From AC-32 sp036522595 (GTDB taxonomy: Bacteria > Actinomycetota > Thermoleophilia > Gaiellales > Gaiellaceae), in assembly GCA_036522595.1 (NCBI GenBank), contig DATDFL010000307.1:1-9341 (forward strand): a DNA stretch of 9,341 nt, read 5' to 3'. The translations under genes and the position numbers were made by a program. Under the pieces are notes generated by a model that was not told the DNA's origin, did not search any database, and saw nothing but the letters and a program-made list of their open reading frames with translations. Numbering within the stretch: position 1 is the first letter of the stretch; the number at the start of each line of letters is the position of its first letter. Below, one piece after another: positions 1 through 5,837 of this stretch.

Positions 1-111
1 GACGACTACCAGAAGGGCGACGAGATTCTCAACGCCATGCCCGCGGGCGACACGCCCGGGCAGCGGACGTCGGTGAAGCGGTACGACGTCGCCATGCGCA
101 TGTCGAACTAA
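1..111 (+). CDS. C-terminal end of an unidentified protein (5' truncated by window edge)
   Basis: Frame 1 is open from the first base and ends at TAA (109-111), giving 36 residues that finish in VAMRMSN. The piece is polar, with no cysteines, no membrane segment and no motif I recognise. The codon use (G/C at third positions) is like that of its neighbours, which is why I take it as a real gene tail rather than chance. The gap to the next gene is 64 nt and holds an inverted repeat, so this gene probably ends its own transcription unit here. No function can be assigned. Confidence 0.5.
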   Translation, partial: DDYQKGDEILNAMPAGDTPGQRTSVKRYDVAMRMSN

Positions 112-121
112 AGCGCGCTGG

Positions 122-150
122 TTGTGCTCTAGCCGGGCCGGGTCCACAAT
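122..150 (+). promoter_or_regulatory. Possible sigma-70-like promoter for the LuxR regulator gene
   Basis: TTGTGC (122-127) and CACAAT (145-150) are separated by 17 nt. The first three bases of the -35 and four of six -10 positions match the consensus. Transcription would start near 157, giving a leader of about 20 nt. The -10 lies in the spacer of the 10-bp inverted repeat. In DNA this GC-rich, AT-containing hexamers are scarce, which helps the case slightly, but the match is weak and unsupported by anything else. Confidence 0.2.
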
Positions 151-166
151 TGAAAAGCCCGGCTAG
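129..166. repeat. Perfect 10-bp inverted repeat upstream of the LuxR regulator gene
   Basis: The left arm CTAGCCGGGC (129-138) and the right arm GCCCGGCTAG (157-166) are exact reverse complements separated by 18 nt. It begins 17 nt after the preceding stop codon and ends 9 nt before the ATG at 176. No T-run follows, so it is not a textbook intrinsic terminator, although actinobacterial terminators often lack one. The spacer carries CACAAT (145-150), 17 nt downstream of TTGTGC (122-127), a weak match to a sigma-70 type -10/-35 pair. The dyad could therefore be an operator around a promoter, a terminator for the preceding gene, or an RNA hairpin beside the start codon. Confidence 0.6.
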
Positions 167-175
167 GCAGGTGCG

Positions 176-2989
176 ATGGCAGTCGAGATCATCGGCAGGC
201 GCGAGGAGCTGCTCGCCTTCGAGGGGTTCTTGGCGGCCCTGCCTGCCGGTGGGCAGGCCATGCTGCTCGAGGGCGATCCCGGGATCGGCAAGACCGCGCT
301 CTGGCAGGAGGGCAATCGGCTCGCACGCGAGCGCGGCTTCCGCGTCCTGACGTCGCGCTCGGCGCACTCCGAGACACAGATCGCGTTCGCAACCGTCGGC
401 GATCTCTTCGCGCGGGTGGTAGAGGAGACCCTGCCGAAGCTGTCAGCGGTTCAACGGCGCGCGCTCGAGACGGCGTTTCTGCTACGGCGACCCGACGGGC
501 CGCCGCCGGGGGTGCGGCTCCTCGGGCTCGGGCTCCTCTCGGTTGTGGCGACGCTCGCTCGGGATGGGGCCCTTCTCATAGGCCTCGACGACGTGCAATG
601 GATCGATGCGAGCTCCGCCGAGGTCCTCCGGTTCATGCTGCGGCGGCTGGAGCACGAGCCGGTAGGCGTCCTCGCAACCGTGCGTGAACGGCCGGTCGAG
701 GTGCCGCTCGAACTCGACAGGGCGTTTCGAGAGTTTCAGCGGTTCCCCGTCGAGCCGCTTTCCGTCGGGGCCATCCATCGCCTCCTCTCGGATCGCCTGA
801 CGCTGAACCTGTCGCGACCGGAGCTCGTGCGCGTGCACGAGATCGCCGGCGGAAACCCGTTCTTCGCACTCGAGCTCGGCCGCGCAATCACAACGGGCGC
901 CCTCCGCCTGGACGGAGCCGGTGTCGCACTCCCCGAGAGCCTGAGCGCCCTGGTGACGGAGCGGTTGCGCGTGTTGCCTGCGCATGTCCGCCGGACGCTC
1001 GTTGCCGTCGCGGCGCTCGCGGCCCCTTCGGTGACGCTGCTCGAGCCGTTGGGGCCCGCCGTCGTCGAGGACATCGAGCTGGCCGAGAAGCACGGCGTGG
1101 TCGAGCTGGAAGGCGACCGGATCCACTTCACGCATCCACTGCTCGCGCCCGCCAGCTACGCAGCGATGCCGCTCCACAGGAGGCGCCGCCTTCACCGGCG
1201 CCTAGCCGAGCTGGATGTCGATCTCGAAGAGCGCGCCCGTCACCTCGCGATTGCCGCCACCGGTCCCGACGAAGCGATCGCCGAAGCACTCGATGCGGCC
1301 GCGACCCACGCGCGCGTGCGGGGCGCCGCGCAGGCCGCTGCGGAGCTGGCGGTGTGGGCGGTCGAGCTCACGCCACCGGACGCGTTCGAGAACGTCGACC
1401 GGCGGCGCATCACGGCCGCCGAGCACTGTCGATACGCGGGGGACATGGAGAAGGCGGCAATCCTGCTCGACGAGGTCGTCGACTCCGCTAGTCCAGGTCG
1501 AATCCGGGCCGAGGCCCTCACGCAACTTGCCGGCGTGCGCGGCATGACGGAGGGCTTCCCCGTGACCATGAGCCTCTTGACCGAGGCCCTGGCCGAGCCC
1601 GGCCTCGAGGCCAGCCAGGAGGTGAACATCCTCTGCGAGCTCGCGTGGATCGCGCAGCTCGACGGGGACATCGATGCGGCCGCGCGCTATGCCGACGCAG
1701 GCCTTGCGCTCGCCGAGCGGCTGGCGGACCCCGCCACGCTCGCGATGGCCCTCGCAGCAGTGGCGCAAGAGACGTTTGCGCGCACCGGTCGTGTCCGGCA
1801 CGACCTGCTCGATCGCGCGCTGGCCCTCGAGCGAGCCCTTGACGGCGACAGCTACGCGGCCGCGCGCTGGTCGATGTGGACCTGGCATGCCGGCCTGCCG
1901 ATGCGCCTCTCTCCTGCGCGCGTCACCCTTGCGCTTCTGCTCGGCCGGTCCGACCACCACGACGAGTCCCGCGCGCTGTGGAGAGCGCTGACGGCCGAGG
2001 CCAGGGAGCGGGCCGACCCAGACATGGTCAGGTGCCTGTTCCACTGGGCCCAGACGGAGATGACAGCCGGCGCCTGGGACATCGCGGCGCAGCTGTGCGA
2101 GGAGGCGATCCAGCTCTCACCTCAGATCGGCCTGGAGGTCCTCCAATCGCTTTGCCTGTCGATCCTCGCCGAGATCGACGCCTACAGGGGTGAAAGCGAG
2201 AGAGCCCGCAGGGCCATCCCCGAGCTGCTTCGCGTCGTCGAGGCAGGCAGATTTCGCTGGGGCGCCTTCCGCCTGCGAATCGCGCTGGCGGTGCTCGAGC
2301 TTTCCCAGGACGACGGCGCCGCGAGCTGGGAGCAGGCTGCGCCGCTCCTCCGCGACGTCGAACAGCTCGACGGGTACCTGGCGCAGCTCGCCGGGTCGGC
2401 GGGAATCGAGGCGCTGCTGGCGACCGGCGACGTTCCCCGAGCCGAGCGGTTGCTCGTGCAGATCGACCGGCGCGCGGCGGACGGTGACACGGCTCTGCAG
2501 CCACTCGTCCTGCGTAACCGCGGGCTTCTCCTGGCGGCGCAGGGCGATCACGAGGCTGCAATCGCCTCGCTCGAGTCGGCTGCGCTCGACCCCGAACCGC
2601 CGCAAGGCGTGAATCCCTTCGAGCTCGCTCGCACGCTGCTCGCGCTCGGGAGCGTGCAGCGCCAGGCACAGCACAAGCGTGACGCCCGTCACTCGCTCGA
2701 GCGGGCGGCGGCGATCTTCGAGCGACTCGGGGCGCGCCTCTGGCTGGAGAAGGCGCGTGCGGAGCAGCGGCGGATCGGCGGTCGCAGCGCATCGGAGACC
2801 GAGCTGTCCGAGACCGAACGACGGATCGTCGAGCTCGTCGTCGCCGGCCGCCGGAACCGCGAGGTGGCTGCCGAGCTCAGCCTGAGCCCGAACACCGTCA
2901 CCTGGAACCTCTCGAAGGTCTATCGCAAGCTCGGCGTCAGCTCCCGAACCGAGCTCGCCGCACGCATGGCCGCAACGCCGCAAGAGTAA
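176..2989 (+). CDS. LAL-type LuxR family transcriptional regulator with N-terminal AAA ATPase
   Basis: A 937-aa protein with the layout of the large ATP-binding LuxR (LAL, MalT-like) regulators. Residues 1-300 form a P-loop NTPase: Walker A GDPGIGKT (33-40) and Walker B LLIGLDDVQWID (about 133-144), followed by AAA-type sensor/winged-helix sequence (GGNPFFALEL). Residues about 340-860 are alanine/leucine-rich helical repeats of the TPR kind. Residues about 876-932 are a LuxR helix-turn-helix (LSETERRIVELVVAGRRNRE, then TVTWNLSKVYRKLGVSSRTE). Length is normal for the family. Known for the family: ATP binding and ligand sensing by the repeats control DNA binding as a transcriptional activator; the ligand is not predictable. 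The ATG at 176 has only a weak Shine-Dalgarno (AGGCAGG) but puts Walker A at the usual distance from the N-terminus. The next genes run the same way after 56 nt and may be targets. Confidence 0.93.
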   Translation: MAVEIIGRREELLAFEGFLAALPAGGQAMLLEGDPGIGKTALWQEGNRLARERGFRVLTSRSAHSETQIAFATVGDLFARVVEETLPKLSAVQRRALETAFLLRRPDGPPPGVRLLGLGLLSVVATLARDGALLIGLDDVQWIDASSAEVLRFMLRRLEHEPVGVLATVRERPVEVPLELDRAFREFQRFPVEPLSVGAIHRLLSDRLTLNLSRPELVRVHEIAGGNPFFALELGRAITTGALRLDGAGVALPESLSALVTERLRVLPAHVRRTLVAVAALAAPSVTLLEPLGPAVVEDIELAEKHGVVELEGDRIHFTHPLLAPASYAAMPLHRRRRLHRRLAELDVDLEERARHLAIAATGPDEAIAEALDAAATHARVRGAAQAAAELAVWAVELTPPDAFENVDRRRITAAEHCRYAGDMEKAAILLDEVVDSASPGRIRAEALTQLAGVRGMTEGFPVTMSLLTEALAEPGLEASQEVNILCELAWIAQLDGDIDAAARYADAGLALAERLADPATLAMALAAVAQETFARTGRVRHDLLDRALALERALDGDSYAAARWSMWTWHAGLPMRLSPARVTLALLLGRSDHHDESRALWRALTAEARERADPDMVRCLFHWAQTEMTAGAWDIAAQLCEEAIQLSPQIGLEVLQSLCLSILAEIDAYRGESERARRAIPELLRVVEAGRFRWGAFRLRIALAVLELSQDDGAASWEQAAPLLRDVEQLDGYLAQLAGSAGIEALLATGDVPRAERLLVQIDRRAADGDTALQPLVLRNRGLLLAAQGDHEAAIASLESAALDPEPPQGVNPFELARTLLALGSVQRQAQHKRDARHSLERAAAIFERLGARLWLEKARAEQRRIGGRSASETELSETERRIVELVVAGRRNREVAAELSLSPNTVTWNLSKVYRKLGVSSRTELAARMAATPQE

Positions 2990-3045
2990 ATCCACGGTTT
3001 TGCGCGGTTGATCGGGCCTCGGCCGGGCGCGATGGTCAAGGCGCG

Positions 3046-3312
3046 ATGCCGACCTACCTCGTTGAGCGATACCTGCCGGGGCGCGACCGCGCCTGGCTCG
3101 AGGCGGCGCTCGCACGGCTCCCGCAAGACCGTTCCGGGGTCACGTACCTCGGCTCGACCTACGTTCCCGCGGAGGATTCGTGCTTCTGCAGGTTCGAGGC
3201 CACCGATGCCGAGGACGTCCGCCTCGTCAACGAGGCAGCGCAGGTGCCGTTCTCGCGGATCTCGGCGACCGCCGAGATCCCCATCCCGTCAAGGAGAGGA
3301 GACTCGAAATGA
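3046..3312 (+). CDS. DUF4242 / SCO4226-like small nickel-binding-type protein
   Basis: An 88-aa protein beginning MPTYLVERYLPG, with GVTYLGSTYVPAEDSCFCRF in the middle and VNEAAQVPFSRI near the end. This is the pattern of the DUF4242 family, whose Streptomyces coelicolor member SCO4226 has been described as a nickel-binding ferredoxin-fold dimer (from memory). Cys46 and Cys48 in SCFC are the obvious candidate metal or redox residues. There is no signal peptide, so it is cytoplasmic. The ATG at 3046 is preceded by AAGG (3039-3042) and gives the usual family N-terminus; the nearby ATG at 3032 is in another frame. The gene ends in ATGA, shared with the start of the secreted-protein gene, so the two are almost certainly translated together. 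The function of most DUF4242 proteins is unknown. Confidence 0.88.
   Translation: MPTYLVERYLPGRDRAWLEAALARLPQDRSGVTYLGSTYVPAEDSCFCRFEATDAEDVRLVNEAAQVPFSRISATAEIPIPSRRGDSK
3291..3300 (+). promoter_or_regulatory. Strong Shine-Dalgarno deciding the start at 3309
   Basis: AAGGAGAGGA lies within the last codons of the DUF4242 gene, with its GAGGA part 8 nt before the ATG at 3309. It is one of the two best ribosome-binding sites in the window. It shows that the secreted protein starts at 3309, immediately before its signal peptide, and not at any in-frame codon further upstream. Confidence 0.85.
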
Positions 3313-3749
3313 AGCGCATGCTCGGATTGGCCCTGGCCGTCGCGCTTGCCGGAGCGTTCGCAGTCGCCAGTCAGGCGCGCACCTCGCACCACCCGGCCCG
3401 ACACGGAGCGCTCCACGTGACCAAGGAGTGCGGCAGCTACCAGGGGCAGGCAGGTCAGTTCTGCACGATCCAGTCCTCGAACATTCCGGCGATCCCTGCC
3501 GGTGCTCGCGTCTTCTACTTCGAGGACGTCGTGAACGGGGCGCTTGACAGCGACCTCGCGCTCTACGCCGGCCCGGGGAACGTCGCTCTCGGGCACGTCA
3601 ACCTCTCGCTGTCTGCCGCTTCCGGTGAGATCACCTTCCGCGGTGGAACCGGCGCGTTCAGGGGCTTCCGCGCCCGCGCGGACGTCTCGTTCGACGGCTC
3701 GCTCTGGCACTGGGACGGCGCCTACCGGTTCAGGGGCTCCCGCCACTAG
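3309..3749 (+). CDS. Secreted AOC-barrel/dirigent-like small protein
   Basis: A 146-aa precursor. Residues 1-23 are a clear Sec signal peptide: MKRM, a hydrophobic LGLALAVALAGAFAVA core, then a likely cleavage after SQA. The mature part has two cysteines (C41 and C52 in CGSYQGQAGQFC) that could form one disulfide. It ends in GEITFRGGTGAFRGFRARAD (106-125) followed by LWHWDGAYRF. The GxIxFxGGTGxFxGxxA pattern is typical of allene-oxide-cyclase-barrel/dirigent-like beta-barrels, and similar secreted actinobacterial proteins of unknown role are familiar to me. An enzymatic function is not implied. The start is fixed by the strong ribosome-binding site and the signal peptide; the frame is open further upstream, but that part overlaps the DUF4242 gene. 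The gene is followed by a strong palindromic terminator-like element. Confidence 0.82.
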   Translation: MKRMLGLALAVALAGAFAVASQARTSHHPARHGALHVTKECGSYQGQAGQFCTIQSSNIPAIPAGARVFYFEDVVNGALDSDLALYAGPGNVALGHVNLSLSAASGEITFRGGTGAFRGFRARADVSFDGSLWHWDGAYRFRGSRH

Positions 3750-3779
3750 CGCGGCGCGACAACGGAGGAACCGACCAGG

Positions 3780-3811
3780 CGAGAGGGGCCGCCGCGCGGC
3801 GGCCCCTCTCG
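3780..3811 (+). terminator. 32-nt perfect palindrome, probable terminator of the DUF4242/secreted-protein unit
   Basis: The 16-nt half CGAGAGGGGCCGCCGC (3780-3795) is followed directly by its exact reverse complement (3796-3811). As RNA this gives a very stable GC-rich hairpin, with the centre opening to form a tetraloop. It begins 31 nt after the stop codon at 3749. It has no T-tract, as is common for terminator hairpins in high-GC actinobacteria. It is close to the next gene: the ATG at 3824 is only 12 nt downstream. Confidence 0.75.
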
Positions 3812-3812
3812 T

Positions 3813-3816
3813 AGGA
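3813..3816 (+). promoter_or_regulatory. Shine-Dalgarno for the alcohol dehydrogenase gene
   Basis: AGGA ends 7 nt before the ATG at 3824 and starts 2 nt after the 32-nt palindrome. If the dehydrogenase mRNA begins upstream of the palindrome, the hairpin would sit against this ribosome-binding site. Confidence 0.55.
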
Positions 3817-3823
3817 TCGCGGC

Positions 3824-4930
3824 ATGAAGATTCGCGCCGCAGTGCTCGAGAAGTTTGGCAAGCCGCTCGAGGTTCAGGAGCTCGATCTTGCCGAGCCGAA
3901 AGCGGGCGAGGTGCTCGTGCGCCTCGCCGCCTGCGGGGTCTGTCACACCGATCTCTTCACGGCCTCCGGGGCCGATCCGTCTGGCTACTCGCCGACGGTG
4001 CTCGGGCACGAGGGCGCCGGGATCGTCCAGGCGGTGGGCGAGGGCGTGTCCTCGGTCGCAGTCGGCGACCACGTCGTGACGCTCTTCTCGCCCCAGTGCC
4101 GCGAGTGCGAGCACTGCCGCGACCCGCGCACGAACCTCTGCCTCGCGATCCGCGAGCAGCAGAATCTCGGCTACCTCCCGGACGGGACGACGAGGCTCTC
4201 GCGCGACGGCGAGCCGGTTCGCCACTTCATGGGCACGTCGACCTTCGCGGAATACACCGTGATGCCGGAGATCGCGCTGGCCAACGTGAACAAGGAAGCG
4301 CCGCTCGACCGCGCCTGCCTGTTCGCATGCGGGCTCTCGACGGGGCTCGGCGCGGCGATCAACACCGCGAAGGTCGAGCCCGGCTCGTTCTGCGTCGTCT
4401 TCGGCGCCGGGATGGTCGGCCTCGGCGCTGTCGCGGGCTGCCGCCTGCAGGGCGCCGAGCGGATCGTCTGCGTCGACCTCTCGGAGGAGCGGCTCGAGCT
4501 CGCGCGCGGCCAGGGCGCGACCGACACGCTGGCCGGCGGGCCCGACACCGTCGAGCGGATCGTCGACATGACCGGCGGCTTCGGCGCCCACTACACCTTC
4601 GAGGCGACCGGCCTCGTGAACGTGATGCGCCAGGCCGTCGAGTCGGCCCGCATGGGCTGGGGCCTGGCCACGGTCTGCGGGGTGGCGGGCAAGGGCGAGG
4701 TGCTCGAGGTCGTGCCGCGCTTCCTGATCACCGGCCGCCGCGTCGCGGGGTCATCGTTCGGCGGCGTCAAGGGTCGCGACCAGGTTCCGCAGCTGATCGA
4801 CCGCTGGCTTGCAGGCGACATCGACGTCGAGCGGTTCGTCTCGCACAGGCTCAGCCTGGACGAGGTGAACCGCGGCTTCGAGCTGATGGAAGCCCAGGAC
4901 GGCATCCGCAGCGTGCTCGACTTGTCCTAG
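3824..4930 (+). CDS. Zinc-dependent class III-type alcohol dehydrogenase (S-(hydroxymethyl)thiol dehydrogenase-like)
   Basis: A 368-aa medium-chain dehydrogenase/reductase, full length for the family. The catalytic-zinc ligands are C40 (in CGVCHTD), H62 (GHE) and C169 (CG). The structural-zinc cysteines are C92, C95, C98 and C106. The Rossmann motif GAGMVG (194-199) with D218 at the end of the second strand points to NAD rather than NADP. MGTSTFAEYTV and INTAKVEPGS are typical of the class III (glutathione- or mycothiol-dependent formaldehyde dehydrogenase) branch. Likely reaction: NAD-dependent oxidation of an S-hydroxymethyl thiol adduct or a primary alcohol in the cytoplasm. Which thiol, if any, is used cannot be read from the sequence; an ordinary alcohol dehydrogenase is the main alternative. 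It appears to be a single-gene unit, between the palindrome and a 125-nt gap. Confidence 0.92.
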   Translation: MKIRAAVLEKFGKPLEVQELDLAEPKAGEVLVRLAACGVCHTDLFTASGADPSGYSPTVLGHEGAGIVQAVGEGVSSVAVGDHVVTLFSPQCRECEHCRDPRTNLCLAIREQQNLGYLPDGTTRLSRDGEPVRHFMGTSTFAEYTVMPEIALANVNKEAPLDRACLFACGLSTGLGAAINTAKVEPGSFCVVFGAGMVGLGAVAGCRLQGAERIVCVDLSEERLELARGQGATDTLAGGPDTVERIVDMTGGFGAHYTFEATGLVNVMRQAVESARMGWGLATVCGVAGKGEVLEVVPRFLITGRRVAGSSFGGVKGRDQVPQLIDRWLAGDIDVERFVSHRLSLDEVNRGFELMEAQDGIRSVLDLS

Positions 4931-5055
4931 CTCGGCGTGGTTCCCGATCCGGGCCCGGGCGGCACCAGTACAGATGCCCATGCCGTTTCTGGCTCGGGCG
5001 AAGCTCTGATAGGTTCGGTTCGCCGTCAAAGGGGGCGCCGCCACGAGGGCTTCGG

Positions 5056-5769
5056 GTGATTAGCGGCACGCTGGCAGGACCCGGGTACAGCCTGGTGCTC
5101 CCGCCTGGCTTCACCGTGGCGGAGAGCATGCCCGCGCTCGGGGTCTACCGCCTGCTGCCGCCGGGCTCGACGCCGTTCGACCTGCAGGCGTATGTGCAGA
5201 TCCGCGCGGTGCAGCCGTTCGAGCTGCCGATGCTGCTCCAGAACATCTACGCGTTCGAGAACCCGATGGTCATGCAGCAGAACGCCGCCGGGCTCGGGCT
5301 CATGAACGTGACCGGGATGATGCCGGTGCGCCAGGAGCAGTTCCCGCAGGGCAGGGGGCACATCCGCGAGTTCGAGGGACTCACCGTGATGGGCTTCCCG
5401 GTTCGCGTGATGGAGATCGTGATCGAAGGCCCGCAGGCGGCCGTCGAGCTTTGCGTGATGATGAACATCTACCGCTGGATGGAGTTCGCGGGGCCCTGCC
5501 TCTCGCTCATCGCCCAGCTCACGCTTGCGGGCTCCGCGCCGCAGCAAGCCGAGGTCCAGGCGGTGGTCGACGAGCAGCGCGACGATCAGGTCGAGCTGCG
5601 GATGGTCGTGGCAGGTGGGGAGACGGTTCCGCTGACGGCTCTACCGACTCATTACCAGGGCAACATCGTCGTCAACATCGGCAGCATCGTGAAGACGGGC
5701 GACATCAACGGCACCGGGATCGCGATCGGGTCGCACACGGTGGCGAAGGTCGAGACCACAGGAGGCTAG
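5056..5769 (+). CDS. Unknown protein with C-terminal GTGIAIG tag
   Basis: A 237-aa protein I do not recognise. The start is taken as GTG 5056, with GAGG (5045-5048) 7 nt upstream; the frame is open far upstream through the dehydrogenase gene, but that part is a shadow. The N-terminal 160 residues begin GPGYSLVLPPGF, somewhat like Mog1/PsbP-fold domains (weak, by eye). They are strikingly methionine-rich: 11 Met between residues 59 and 142. There is no signal peptide. A polar linker (161-195) leads to a strand-like tail with three related steps, GNIVVNIGSI and then TGDINGTGIAIG (214-225), ending HTVAKVETTGG. The same tag opens the next gene's product. The stop is 2 nt before that gene's ATG, and its last codons hold that gene's ribosome-binding site, so the two are translated together. 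Confidence 0.75.
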   Translation: MISGTLAGPGYSLVLPPGFTVAESMPALGVYRLLPPGSTPFDLQAYVQIRAVQPFELPMLLQNIYAFENPMVMQQNAAGLGLMNVTGMMPVRQEQFPQGRGHIREFEGLTVMGFPVRVMEIVIEGPQAAVELCVMMNIYRWMEFAGPCLSLIAQLTLAGSAPQQAEVQAVVDEQRDDQVELRMVVAGGETVPLTALPTHYQGNIVVNIGSIVKTGDINGTGIAIGSHTVAKVETTGG

Positions 5770-5837
5770 GCATGGCTGACGAGAAGAGCTCGTATGTGAG
5801 CACCGGGAACGTCTCGGGCACGGGCATCGCGATCGGG
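5695..5837 (+). repeat. Duplicated coding tag TG[D/N][I/V][N/S]GTGIAIG across two genes
   Basis: Bases 5695-5730 encode TGDINGTGIAIG at the end of the first gene. Bases 5802-5837 encode TGNVSGTGIAIG at the start of the second. The copies are 107 nt apart and in different reading frames. They share the 12-nt string ATCGCGATCGGG but differ at many synonymous and non-synonymous positions elsewhere. This fits an old duplication or selected protein similarity rather than a recent DNA repeat. Confidence 0.8.
5760..5765 (+). promoter_or_regulatory. Consensus Shine-Dalgarno inside the end of the upstream gene
   Basis: AGGAGG lies in the last codons of the 5056-5769 gene, 6 nt before the ATG at 5772. 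It fixes the start of the small downstream gene and indicates strong, coupled translation, possibly with more copies of the small protein than of the upstream one. Confidence 0.88.

Noticed and set aside
2028..3115. Long minus-strand open frames opposite the LuxR regulator
   Set aside because: They are antisense shadows caused by high GC at third positions. The translations have no recognisable domains, while the plus strand encodes a complete known family.
3180..3308. Upstream in-frame extension of the secreted protein
   Set aside because: It lies inside the DUF4242 gene in another frame. The signal peptide and strong ribosome-binding site place the start at 3309.
4949..4958. CCGGGCCCGG palindrome 18 nt after the dehydrogenase stop codon, as a terminator
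   Set aside because: Ten bases with no loop cannot form a stable hairpin, and such strings are common by chance in this base composition. The 4931-5055 gap otherwise shows no convincing promoter or terminator.
3544..5055. Open plus-strand frame running without stops through the dehydrogenase gene into the 237-aa protein
   Set aside because: Its translation across 3750-5055 is arginine/glycine/alanine-rich shadow sequence in another frame of a clear dehydrogenase. Only the part from GTG 5056 has normal protein composition and a ribosome-binding site.
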